A model generated the notes under the pieces. It was not told the origin of the DNA and made no database searches. It saw only the letters and a list, made by a program, of their open reading frames with translations. 64,000 nucleotides of DNA from Brachycybe producta (lineage: Eukaryota; Arthropoda; Diplopoda; Playtdesmida; Andrognathidae), in contig JAUPFP010000023.1 in the NCBI GenBank assembly GCA_036925085.1, forward strand, positions 2,690,278-2,754,277. The letters run 5' to 3'. A program made the translations under genes and the position numbers. Below are positions 53,116 to 63,830 of the stretch, one piece after another (position 1 is the stretch's first letter; the number at the start of each line of letters is the position of its first letter).

Positions 53116-54270
53116 CCTCTAGTTTTGACAACAAAAAAAGTATAAGAAATCACATTGATATTAGTTTTTATAAAAAAACATGTTTTTTTAACATAAAAGT
53201 AGTTTGAAATGTAATCCTAGGGGGATGACGACAACATTTGATTATTACAATTATAAAAGATAAACAAGAAAACAAAATCATTGACTTTTAAATGAGTTTT
53301 TTTTTCTTCGTCTGTTTATGACGTGCAAACTTGTATATTTTAGAACTTTCATTATCTTATTTATTTTTTTGAAGTTTTCATCAACATTTGATTTACAAAA
53401 TAAACAGAAAAAAAAAATGTAAGCAAAAAAAACAACACAATTCCCTGCAACAACAAACTCAAGAGAATAATAGATGAATGAGACAACTTCATTCATTCGT
53501 TTTCATTACTTTGGTATTGAAAAGGAAATTATAATGACGCCCCCCTTACTCCTCCCCGCCCCCACACCCCTTACCGCCCCCACACCCCTCTACCAGCTCA
53601 AGAAACTTATGTAATGTTGATTAGTTGATTACAAATGAAAAACAGGAATGTAATGCACTTGATGCGAACCGGAAGTTGTATATTGTTATCTTAATGCATG
53701 CATAATAAGTAAAACTTTATAAATCTGATTAAAGATTCTTTTTTTGGTGCAGGAATTAAAATCATTTTGCTTTTGATTTTGTGATTGTGTTTTACAAGAT
53801 TGGTAAAAAAAAAAAAACAGTGAGAGGCTAGTTCAAACATGCCGGAAAAAAAATTCTACCTTAAAACGGAATTTATTTAATTTGAATAATTCTATTCTAT
53901 TTGGCTTAAATTAGGTAGAAATAATAGGTGAAATTATTTCTTTATGTCATGCAGAAAGGCGTCCAACAGAAAGGCGTTTTTGAGTCGCATTATTTACAAA
54001 TTACAGTGTTGTGGGACAAAAAGGACTTCTGGAATATGAATACAGTAGTTATCTATTTTTTTTGTTTTTGGAAGTAACGTCGAGAAAAAATTGAAATTTT
54101 TTTTAAAACTAGAATAGAAATTTTAGCATATTAATTGGTTAAAAGTATGAGTTCATATTTCCATTGAAATTAAAGTTTTTATGGTATGATTTTTTTTTCT
54201 CTTAAAGTTTCTTTCTAAATAATAGATTATCTACATTTCGAATAATTCTTTTGAAATATTAGAATTATAA
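53116..54270. other. AT-rich intergenic DNA
   Basis: Contains a C-rich patch with a duplicated CCGCCCCCACACCCCT word (about 53556-53590) and several A or T runs. No exon is visible. Confidence 0.4.
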
Positions 54271-54482
54271 ACTAAGTCGTTGCGGTTTTTTTTTATTTTT
54301 TGCTTAATTTTTGTTTCAATTTCAAATTGAAAAAAAAATTAAATTGCAATTAAAAATTTAAAATGAATGCTTCTCATTTAAGAAAAGCATTTGTTTTAAA
54401 TTTTTAATTGCAGTTTAATTTTTTTTTTAAATTTGAATTTGAAATAAAAATTATACAAAAAAAACCCCGCAACGACTAAGTG
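54271..54482. mobile_element. AT-rich foldback element with CGTTGCGG ends
   Basis: The left end ACTAAGTCGTTGCGG faces CCGCAACGACTAAGT. The arms continue through about 90 bp of A/T-rich inverse sequence to a small central hairpin AATGCTT..AAGCATT. Confidence 0.75.
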
Positions 54483-54489
54483 CCGAATT

Positions 54490-54765
54490 TGTATTGCCCT
54501 ACATGAAAAAGGAGTCTGTAATATTTGCCCTAAAATATATGCTTTAAAGGAATGTTTGCCCTAAAGACATTTCCTCTAAAACTATGTGCAATAAAAGGGA
54601 CATTTTGCTCTAAAAAAAGGTGGTTTTATGGCAAATGTCTCATTAGGGCAAGTGGTTTTTGGGGCAAATGTCAGTTTAGGGTAATTAGTTTAGTTCAAAT
54701 GTCCATTTAAGGCATAAACTATTAGGACAAGTGCGGTTAGGGCAAATGTCCACATTCATGAAAGA
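54490..54765. repeat. Degenerate TTAGGGCAAATGTCC repeat cluster
   Basis: The words GGCAAATGTC, GCCCTAAA and TTAGGGCAA recur in both orientations about every 25 bp. Ends are unclear. Confidence 0.5.
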
Positions 54766-55009
54766 AAAAAAAAAAAGAACCAGAGTTCTAATGAGTTAAC
54801 AAAATCTAACAAGTGGTGTTATTCGATTAAATATACATATATGGAATAAGGAAGTAGACGGGCCTAATTGAATGTTTTATTTTATAACTCAATTATTTCA
54901 TCCACACTGAGTCAAGAATTAAATCTAACCAAAATTGTTCACACCTTCGTTGAAGTTTTTATAATCCTATTAAATTATTATTTGGCGTCTTGAATATTTT
55001 TTTTTTTTC

Positions 55010-55033
55010 ATATCCCAAGTATACTTGGGATAT
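55010..55033. repeat. 24-bp perfect palindrome
   Basis: The arms ATATCCCAAGTA and TACTTGGGATAT have no spacer. It lies in intergenic DNA. Confidence 0.85.
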
Positions 55034-55240
55034 ATAAGTTACACACGAACTAAGATAACTTAAAATAACTTAATTCAATTACTCGTTGTTGAGATTAAGA
55101 TTAACTTATAATGTAGATAGATATATATAAATTTTGAAACTCTCAAGAGATGTGATGAACTTTGAAAGAATCTACATACAGTATGTGGAGAGGGGAAGAT
55201 GGAATCACGGGAAGTTGGGAACAACTTGTTAAAATTCCAA

Positions 55241-55548
55241 AAAGCCCGGATTTTTATGCAATATTAAAGCAAATGTTTCTCAATTTGTGGCTCAAGTGCC
55301 AATTGTGAAGTAATCATCATCATTAGAGCAACCTGCAATTATTGATTTTTTCAAATAAAAAAAAAGAGTTGTTAGAGGCTATATGTCTGGTTACTATCAG
55401 TTGTTAACTAGAAAGTTCTTGCCTCTAACTAGTGTTTTTTATTGGAATAATCGTAATTGTTGGTTGATCTAAACGGAAATTGTTACTTCATAATTGGCCC
55501 TTGGGCCGCAGATTGAGAAATATTCTAAGCCTAAAAATCCTAGCTCTA
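55241..55548. mobile_element. Inverted-repeat element, family D, copy 2
   Basis: CCCGGATTTTTATGCAATAT and GCAAATGTTTCTCAATTTGT face GGGCCGCAGATTGAGAAAT and CTAAAAATCCTAGCTCTA. The inner part (GTTAGAGGCTA, CAGTTGTTAACTAG) is shared with the other copies. Confidence 0.8.
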
Positions 55549-56654
55549 TAACTATGGCGTAAGTTTTATAGAAGAAAATTACAATAGTTTGTTGAGAAAC
55601 ACGAAATACACATTTTTTCCTTGAAATTGTGATGCATTTTATATAAAGTTCAATGTTAGGTCTAGGTTTTTCTGTGAATTGAATGACACAGAAGACCCCC
55701 CCCCCCCCAAAAAAAACCCTCCCCAATTTCATTTTTGTTATTTCTTGCAAATGATGAGGAAGAAAAAAAAGCATATTTTGATGTGGCTTCATTTCAATGA
55801 ATGGAATTGTGGAGGTTTTTTTTCTTCTTCTTCTCTCTATTCAAACTTCAAAACAGCTGTGTCCATTTTTATATGAAATTGCTTAGAAAATTGCAATGCC
55901 AACAATTTCCAATCCCTTTTTTTCTGGATGTTTTTCCATTTTTTTTTTTCTTTCTTTTTTTTTTTGAGTCTTTCGAGTCAATTGGTAGGTGGAAACTTTT
56001 TAATGGTCACACACATATTTCTTGTCATTCAAGTAAAAAAAAACCACCATCTGTATCTTAAAAGTTCAAAACGATGACCATATATATTGATCAAAAGATT
56101 CAGAAAACTGTTTGTGGTCTATAGTCATTATTAGAAGCTCGGACTTTTATGCAGTATCAGGCAAATGTTTCTCGATTTGTGGCTCAAGTGAAAATTATGA
56201 AGGAATCATCATTATCATTAGAACAACTGCATTTATGTTTTTTTTCTTCTTCTAATCATCTAATCAGAAAAGCTGGTTAGAGGCTAGTTGCATGGTTTGA
56301 AAAAAAAATTTTTTCCCGGAAAATATTAAAATATGATATTTTGATATACAATATATCATATTTAATAATGTAACCTGAATTTCACTCTAAATTCCGTCTG
56401 TTTGCAATTTTGTGAAAATATTTCACTTCCGTTTGTCCGTTATTAAATTTTGAAAATGACAAACAATGTGGTTTCACATTCTCTTCTTTGTGAAATTTTA
56501 TGAATATGACTTAAAATGGTTATTTTGTTCATTACCCAAATATTTTGCAGATGTAGAGAGAATCATCATTAGATGTAAAAAAAATACAATTATTTTTTTG
56601 TAAAAATAGTAAAATTACAATAATGATTAAAAATGATGATGATAAAAAATTAAT

Positions 56655-56945
56655 AAAACAAATATAAAAACAAGAAAATTAAACAAAAAAACATGTTTTT
56701 TGTGATACTCGCTTTTATAAAAAAAAAGTCTAAAAAGTAAAACAAAATGTAACAAAGTCTGTATTGTTGGTGGAGTGGTACATGTGCGCATGTGCGTACA
56801 CATGCGCGCTCGTGCGTACACGTGCATACCATAGTTATGTTGGTCAGGGGTTCAATTACTTGCAGTGTGAATTTCTTTTAAATATTTCAGAAGGTGGCGA
56901 TGGACAAACAAAACAAATTATGAAGTTAAATAAAAGCAAGTAATA
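56655..56945 (+). mobile_element. tRNA-derived SINE-like element, copy 2
   Basis: A-box-like TGGTGGAGTGG (56768-56778) and B-box-like GGTTCAATTAC (56849-56859), with GTGATACTCGCTTTTATA before and GCAGTGTGAA, ACAAATTATGAAGTTAAAT after, as in the minus-strand copy at 48380-48615. A purine-pyrimidine alternating tract interrupts the space between the boxes. Confidence 0.65.
56779..56826 (+). repeat. Alternating purine-pyrimidine tract
   Basis: About 48 bp of ACATGTGCGCATGTGCGTAC-type alternation, capable of left-handed (Z) DNA and of small palindromes. Confidence 0.8.
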
Positions 56946-57016
56946 ATAAAAATAAAAATATAAATAAATAAATTAAAACAAGTGATATATAAATTATAGT
57001 GATATATAATATTACA

Positions 57017-57221
57017 CAGGCAGTTAGAAATCGGTGAGAACTTCAGTTGGTTCCGCCATTGTTATGACGACCGGTAACTTCTAATTGGTTTGTTGTGTGG
57101 TTCGACGTTGAAAAGGGCGGAGCATGTGATTATCAGACTACATAACCAACCAAATTAGAAGTTGCGTTCGTCATAACAAGGGCGGAGCCAACTGCAGTTC
57201 TCCCCGATTTCTAACTGCCTG
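57017..57221. mobile_element. Foldback MITE, family C, copy 2 (nested in family D)
   Basis: CAGGCAGTTAGAAATCGG at the left and CCGATTTCTAACTGCCTG at the right, with the same centre orientation as the copy at 21622. The flanks (TAATATTAC and ATATATTAC outside an A/T base pair) suggest an imperfect 9-bp duplication. Confidence 0.88.
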
Positions 57222-57413
57222 TATATATTACTTGACTATGGTATAACTAACAACCTTGATCAGTTGTCAACTAGACTTTAGTCTCTAACTAGTGTTTTTT
57301 GATTGAAAGAAAACCCCATAATTGTTGGTTAATGTAAACGGAATTATTACTTTACAATTGACACATGGGCTACAGAATGATTGAGAAACATGTGCATAAA
57401 AATCCGAGCCCTA

Positions 57414-58035
57414 GTCATCATATTTTCCCTTTCAGTAAATGCAAAAGAATCTCTGCGCATGTTTTTTTTTTTTTTTTCTTTCTGCTTTTTCTTCTTTTTC
57501 TTAGTTTCCGTTTTCATTTGAATGCACAACTCATATTTTGGTGGTGTGTTTATTAGACCATATTGACAGGAAGTGATGATGCGCATATGGTGGTGGTTAC
57601 CCATTTTTCATAGTTACACGTTTTTATATATCCACAGTTATTATTGTTGTTGTTATTCTATGATGATGATTCTTCATAGGAATCTCTCTTCACTAATATC
57701 CAACCAAATAAAACTGCTAACATCTAATAGATTTTGGTATATTTTCCTCCCAACTCCACCTCCTCCTTTTCCCCTTTGGAAAATACATAAAGCAAGAGAC
57801 TTTTATTTATAGTCTTATAGATGACAAAACCATATGACCGTCATTATTTTATTTACACCAACGCATATTGGGGAATGTGCGGATTAGTTTTTGGTGACCG
57901 GAAATGGTCAATTTTATATGTAGTTGAAAAATTAGCTTTTCAGAGAAATGCAGCAAGATTTGCTGAGATTTCTAGAAGAAATAGTTTTGAAACTTTTGTC
58001 GTCGAGTTTTAAGCTAGAAGAACCTCTTAATACTC
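57414..58035. other. Intergenic DNA
   Basis: A T run at 57461-57478 and GATGATG words; no exon is visible. A small ORF at 57821-58012 runs toward a family G end and is probably chance. Confidence 0.35.
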
Positions 58036-58250
58036 CTTTTTACATGAACCACTTTTAGTGGTCGAGTCCGACTGCCAAATGTAGTTCTTTTGTCGTCAAA
58101 ACCACACAACCACTCGAATGTGGTGGATTGCAAATGTTCCTGTTCAGTGAACTGCAAAGAAGTTGAGTTGAGTGGTCGGCTTTGGCGACATTCTGCAGTC
58201 GAACTCGACCATCAAAACTGGTTCCTGTGAAAAGGCTCTAAGTGGCACTA
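58036..58250. mobile_element. Family G element, copy 4
   Basis: The left end TTTACATGAACCACTTTTAG, TGGTCGAGTCCGACTGCC faces CTGCAGTCGAACTCGACCAT and AAAACTGGTTCCTGTGAAAA. Confidence 0.7.
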
Positions 58251-58317
58251 CAACTACCGAAAAAATATTTTTCTATTTCCCTAGGGTTGCCTAGTATGGT
58301 AATTAATAATTAATCAG

Positions 58318-58513
58318 TAGAGCTCGGATTTTTATGCAATAACAAGCAAGTATTTCTCAATCTGTGGCCCATACAAGGGTCAATTGTAAAGTAACAATTC
58401 CATTAAGAATCAGCCAACAATATTGCTCTAACGATGATTACTTCACAATTGACACTAATTGGGACACAAATTGAGAAAAATTTGCTTGACATTGCATAAA
58501 AATCCGAGCTCTA
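58318..58513. mobile_element. Inverted-repeat element, family D, copy 4 (short form)
   Basis: The best preserved ends of the family: TAGAGCTCGGATTTTTATGC and GCATAAAAATCCGAGCTCTA are exact inverses, then TTTCTCAATCTGTGG / CAAATTGAGAAAAAT. Length is 196 bp. TA on each side fits a TA target site. Confidence 0.88.
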
Positions 58514-59330
58514 ATAATTAGGTTCATCGCAATTCCGATACGAAATTCAAAAAGACCATTGTCTAAAAATTATTGTCAAACTTCTACCTCAAAACACAGT
58601 GCTCAAAAGCTGCAGCTATTTCTTCTAAAAATCTAAGCGAATCTGGCTTGAATTCTCTTAAAAGCTATATTTTCTACCAGATATATGTGGTCTCAAAGCT
58701 GACCATTACAACAAAACGAAACTGAAAATGATGAACATCTTGCAGTGCAATTACAAAAATACTGACCTTCAAATTAAATAAGCAATCCCTATTGCAATTA
58801 ACACATTTGTTCTTTATGAGCAATGCAGTTAAAGTCAATTAATAAAATAAGACTGTTTCTAAGCCTTAAAAAAAGTAGTAGTTGGATGATATTGGATTCG
58901 TGTATCGTTTTGCTTTTAGGCTAGAATTACTAGGCAATTACACCTACTACTAGCTGATTACTATAACCCATAGATGGCCATAGACATAATGAATAATGTA
59001 TATTATACATGAATTCATTCGTCTATCATTGGTCAGTGGTCAAGGATCGTGCACTGAACAACAAACAGTCTTATTCCCCCCTATAGATAAAAATAAAACC
59101 ACTCTTGAAAGTATAATTGACTTCTTAAATTGAGGCATTCAGTGGTTTTACAAATTTGAACTGAACTTTAGAGCTTTGTACTTTAATGGAATTTCTTGTT
59201 AGGTCAAAATGATAAAATATACATTACTGACACACTGACCAGTGTCCGTTTCTTGTTGAGACGACATATTTAGAAAAAGTCTGTTTATAGTGTAGGTGTG
59301 TTAATATTAGTGTAAGGTCTCTTTCTCCCA
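58514..59330. other. Intergenic DNA
   Basis: No exon, RNA gene or shared repeat recognised. Confidence 0.4.
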
Positions 59331-59534
59331 CAGGCAGTTAGAAATCGGGGAAAACTTCAGTTGGCTCCGCCCTTTTTATGACGACCGACAACTTCTAATT
59401 GGTTGGTTATGTAGTTTGACGTCACATGCTCCGCCCTTTTCAACGTCGAATCACACAACAAACCAATTAGAAGTTGCCGGTCATCATAACAAGGGCGGAG
59501 CCAACTGAAGTTCTCCCCGATTTCTAACTGCCTG
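59331..59534. mobile_element. Foldback MITE, family C, copy 3 (centre inverted)
   Basis: Same ends as copies 1 and 2, but the unpaired centre (GACGTCACATGCTCCGCCC) is in the opposite orientation, showing the element inserted the other way round. Confidence 0.88.
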
Positions 59535-59548
59535 TCTCTCTCTCTCCC

Positions 59549-59591
<43 letters not shown>
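59535..59591 (+). repeat. CT microsatellite
   Basis: TCTC repeats with two CCC interruptions, directly abutting the family C element. Confidence 0.9.
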
Positions 59592-59596
<5 letters not shown>

Positions 59597-60185
59597 GTTA
59601 TCAACTTATCATTTTAAAATCCAAATTGTGATTTTGTTGAATAGAAGCAGAAAAATTGGAAAAATGAGAAATGGTGTCATTTGACCTATTCTTTTATTGT
59701 CAACCTATATATATATATTTTTCTGAGCTCTTTTTTGTATTATAAAATTTAAGGAAAAAAAATGTGAGGGCAGTTTTTTTGGAATGGAGGAAGGAATTGA
59801 AAAGAAAAGGACAAATTCCCCAATGGACCTGCAAAATATGGTTTCACTTACTCTAAAAAGACCTAGAAATGAATAAATTGTTTGACATAAATATATATAT
59901 AAGAAATACTTAACTTTTTTTTTTCTTCTTGTTATTCAATCGATAACTTCCTTAATCGGGTTCAAGTAAAATATTGTAATGTTCAATTTTCAAAATAAAT
60001 CTTTAAATCTGTAAATTTTAAAAAAAATATCGTCTGCTTAAAGTTAGGTCAATTTTTTAAACTCATATAAATATCTTATTTTGAAAAATATTAACATGAA
60101 ACTATTATTAAGGTGGCTTTATAAATATTTATTTTGTTTTTGTTCACCTGGACATGTATGCCTACTTTAAAATTTAGTACTTTAA

Positions 60186-60775
60186 GAGGGACTGAATAGA
60201 TATTTATTATTTGATATTTACTGTATGAATAGATATTAATAGATATTTATTTTCATCCCTACACATGACGCCACTGCAATCGTATAGAATGTCTCTCTTC
60301 CCCTTTTGTGAAAATTAATATTTTTCAAGCGAGAACGTTTTTCAGGAGAAACCATACGAAAAAATTCAAAGAGTTTTAGAAACTAGACTAGTTGATGATA
60401 ATGCTAAAATTTTTTTTTCATAATGATATCTTTCAAAATATATTTTTTATGACAATTTGAAAAAAAAAAGGCGAAAATAGTTTTTTGTGAAATGTCAATT
60501 TAAAAAAACCGCAAAACGGGTCATTTTTCAAATTGTACTATAAAATGTTTATTTTTTTTAAATATTGCAAATAAAAAACTAATATTTGGCCATTCTAGTT
60601 TTAAAAATAATTTGAATTTCGTTTGTAATATTGTTTCTAAAAAAAAAGGTTCTCTTAACATTTTTCCATCGAAATTTTACAAAAAAAAAAACGTCTATGG
60701 AGCGTAGCATATTAGCCATTGCGTCCGGAGAAAACAAAAGCAAAATAAATATCTATAAAGGCACCTTATAAGTGA
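60186..60775. mobile_element. Foldback MITE, family B, long copy
   Basis: AAGAGGGACTGAATAGATAT at the left and AATATCTATAAAGGCACCTT at the right. GTTTTAGAAACTAGACTAGT and the inner GATATCTTTCAAAATATA relate it to family A. Confidence 0.7.
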
Positions 60776-60913
60776 TTGAGCTGCCCTTCTAGTTTATCAA
60801 TTTTGCTTTTTTAAAAAAAATAGAATAACTAGAGTTCGTGATGGGCTTTTACACTTTAAAACCACTTATTATTACATGAAGCGGTTCCATGTTTTTATTT
60901 TGTTAGTATTTTG

Positions 60914-61451
60914 ACATGTCGCACCTCGGCTGGAAGAGTGGCACAACTCAAACCACCACTTTTTTTTGGGGGGGGGGGATGAGTTTTAAGTTAAGATAAG
61001 ATCTACACATGAGTTAAATGAATTCAAGTTAAATGTGTTTAGGTGAATTATACGGAATCCAGTTAAAGACATGAACCCAAATAAAAATTGACATTTATTA
61101 TTAATATTTTGTCAATAGTTTATATACTGTATTATATTTAAGTATTAACTCAATATTTTCAGATAATTAACTGAATAAATTGAATTCGATATATTGTTTG
61201 TTTGCCCTTCAAAGGGCTCTGTAGAACATGTTTATTATTTAAATGCATTTAAATTATCAGCTGTGTGTACTAGGTATAACTTTGCTCAGCTTTTCAAGTG
61301 CAAAAACCGCTTTAACTTTTATTCACAATATTCGGTCATTTGGCTCTCCTACAGTAGACTGAGATAGAAAAATTTCAACTTTAAACTCATTTTCCCCCCA
61401 AAAAAAGTGTTTTTTTTTAGTTGTGCCACTCTGCTTGCCGAGGTGCGATGT
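60914..61451. mobile_element. Inverted-repeat element (CGCACCTCGGC ends) hosting a family I copy
   Basis: The left end TCGCACCTCGGCTGGAAGAG, TGGCACAACT, CCACTTTTTTTTGGGGGG faces CCCCCCAAAAAAAGTG, AGTTGTGCCACTCTGC, GCCGAGGTGCGATGT. It has about 65-bp arms, and the centre is occupied by a family I repeat. Confidence 0.82.
61006..61261. repeat. Interspersed repeat, family I, copy 2 (nested)
   Basis: Nearly identical to 45050-45332, here inside another element; the matching stops at AATTATCA in both. Confidence 0.82.
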
Positions 61452-62406
61452 AAGGAAATTGCTTGCAGTGATTGCCTATTTTCAGGCGAAAAATAAAAGA
61501 AAAACTAAATTTGCAGTAATTCATATTCATATTCGTTGAACGACTTTTTTTCTTGTTTCAAATCAAGTTATTTGATATAAAATGGTGTATGCACACTGAT
61601 CATATTATATGAATTGTTCCATTGTTACCATTTACAATCGAAATTATAGTAACAAAAGAACGCTTAGTGTGAGAAGTGAAAACTTTTATGTTCTTTTTAT
61701 GAGTCGTCAAAAATAATAGGATTCTTTTAATATATAAGTTATATAAGACGACGGTAAAAATATGTAAATTTTCTCTTCTTTATTTCTTTGTCGGCGGCCA
61801 TTGTAATTTTGGTTCCGGTAAACTCTCAGCTATATATATACATGTATATACATCTACAATTATTATTTATTACCTAAAGGGTTTAAATATAAATTCCAAA
61901 TCAAAAGTCAAATATGTTTAAATATTTCGGGGTCTCGTGATTCTTCAATTTACCTAATGTTACTCTACATAATATAATATACATAAATACGTTTTTTTTC
62001 CAGATGACTTAATTTTTTTATTTGTCAATTTATTCGCTTGGTGACACAACGATATAAAGTGACAAAAAATTTGGAATAATTATTATTAATCCTCGACATT
62101 TTTAACAATGCAAAGATCTAAATAACCCTACAAATTTATTTTGAGGTTAACTCAAGCAGAAAACAAAACAAAACTAAATAATAACATTCTTTTTGTATAA
62201 GGAATCATTTTTCTTCACCAAACTACTGAGAAAAAAAAAATGATTTACAGCTAGGGATGGCCAAAAGTCACGGAAGAATCGATTCTTATAAATCGAATCG
62301 GAAGATTTGATTTCGATTTTAATTTTTAAAAAAAATACCCGAATTGGTTAGGGATGGAATTTCTACTCTGTTCTGAATATTAAAAAAGTTCGAACATACT
62401 TTGTAG
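61452..62406. other. AT-rich intergenic DNA
   Basis: No exon or shared repeat recognised. A short duplicated AATCGAATCG-type word lies near 62280-62310. Confidence 0.4.
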
Positions 62407-62798
62407 CAGTAGCGTAGCTAGGGGGCGGTCCGCCCCTTGCGGCACTTTTTTGGGGGCGGCACCAACGAAAAGAAAAGTTTGTTCCTGTCGGGATAGTAGA
62501 AGAAGCTTTATAAAATTCTTTTAAGATGGCCCAAGAAGGAATTATGAAATTTTGGTCGCTCGCTGAAAGTATTCTGCAATCCAGAATTATGTTTTTTTAG
62601 TCCGGGTCCTGGTTTATTTAATAATTTCATAAACCATGTCAATCACTGGATATCGATAATATCGTTTGGCCCCTTTCAGACCAGAATACTGGTTGTGCCA
62701 CTGGTGTGTATCGTATCGTGTTGTGTTTTTCGTAAGGAAGGGGGGGGGGGCAAACTCAAGGACCGCCCAGGACGGCACAACCTATAGCTACGCCACTG
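62407..62798. mobile_element. Non-autonomous hAT-like element with perfect 8-bp target duplication
   Basis: Ends CAGTAGCGTAGCTA and TAGCTACGCCACTG are inverted, with CTTTGTAG on both sides (62399-62406, 62799-62806). It is 392 bp. A G run (about 62741-62750) and GC-rich subterminal words (GGGCGGTCCGCCCC, GGACCGCCCAGGACGGC) are inside. CAGTRGCGTAGC ends and 8-bp duplications are typical of hAT. Confidence 0.88.
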
Positions 62799-63149
62799 CT
62801 TTGTAGTTTTTTTATTCCATTTTCTAGTTTAAAGTTTTCTGAGTTTCCTCTTCTAATTAATTAAAAAGTTGCTACTAAATGGTGTTGTAACCAAATTACA
62901 ACCAATTAAAGAAAATCCTGGTTAATTAATTTAATTTGAACTCGATTTGTATTTGATCTTTTTTTCACGAAACAAATTTATTCTCATCAAAGAAGATAAA
63001 CGAAGGTGCAGAAGTGTTTTTTCTTATCATTGTTTTAAAAAAAGCGTCAATTTCCTTTCGAATAACTCTTTCGAATAACAATTTAAAAAAAATAGTCTGA
63101 ACCTATTAATTTTCAAGTTTAAAATAAAAAATTAACTTTCATTAATTAG

Positions 63150-63400
63150 TTATGTGGTTTATATTTAAGTGCAAAGAATATTTTTTTATAATGATATCTT
63201 TAAAAATAAACTTTTTATAAATTTTTTTTTAAAATGACGATTATTTACCATAATAGGTTATTAAAAAGTTTATTTTGAAAGATGTCAACATGAAAAGACC
63301 CTTAAGTGATTTTTAATTTCTAAAGCATTTTCAAATGTTTCTTTAATTTTTGCTTCTAAAAGACAGAATAATGAAGAGTTCGAGAGGTCCATTTATACAG
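63150..63400. repeat. Foldback repeat, family A, truncated at the left
   Basis: ATGATATCTTTAAAAATAAA faces GTTTATTTTGAAAGATGTCA. The right tail has TTCTAAAGCATTTTCAAATG and GACAGAATAATGAAGAGTTC. Confidence 0.7.
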
Positions 63401-63504
63401 GGTCATAAAGAGCCAGTTCGGGATCCGAGGTACATTATCATCTTGGGTTTCTAAACACAGAATTTTCACTGTAATGTGTAAATGTGCAATTAAGAGGGCT
63501 CCTA

Positions 63505-63830
63505 AGAAAAATACGTGTGTAAATGCAAGGTAGATGGCGCTAAAACTACACTTGACAATTTTTTCGAAGTCAAATGCAGCCTTTTAGCTCTAAAAGCGTC
63601 CAAAACAACCTTAATTATCAGCACGTGGGCAAACTTATACCCAGAGGACATCTAAGTGAAGAGAGAGCACGTGTAGAAATAGCGATGACGCAATTAAAAG
63701 TTTGCCACGTGAAAAAAAAAAGGAAGGTGAGTCATAGTTGAAAAGTGTCTGCAGTATATTTCTATGGAAGGAGGGCTAGTGGCGCCATCTAATGCTATAT
63801 GCACAAAATAAATGGTCTACTTGCATTCTT
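63505..63830. repeat. Interspersed repeat, family E, copy 2
   Basis: Counterpart of 21225-21585, sharing several blocks of 17 to 35 bp in the same order and the AGATGGCGC-type ends. Confidence 0.75.

Larger units (their letters stand above)
56132..57413. mobile_element. Family D element, copy 3, broken open by later insertions
   Basis: The left half (TAGAAGCTCGGACTTTTATG to about 56296) and the right half (about 57252 to ATAAAAATCCGAGCCCTA) are one family D copy. Between them lie unassigned AT-rich DNA, a SINE-like copy and a family C element. Confidence 0.75.

Noticed and set aside
53278-53496. Minus-strand ORF with a hydrophobic start as the sNPF signal-peptide exon
   Set aside because: The hydrophobic stretch is interrupted and followed by a Lys/Asn-rich run unlike an sNPF precursor, and no phase-1 donor fits.
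57821-58012. 63-codon plus-strand ORF as a small gene
   Set aside because: No signal peptide, domain or splice context, and it lies against a family G repeat end.
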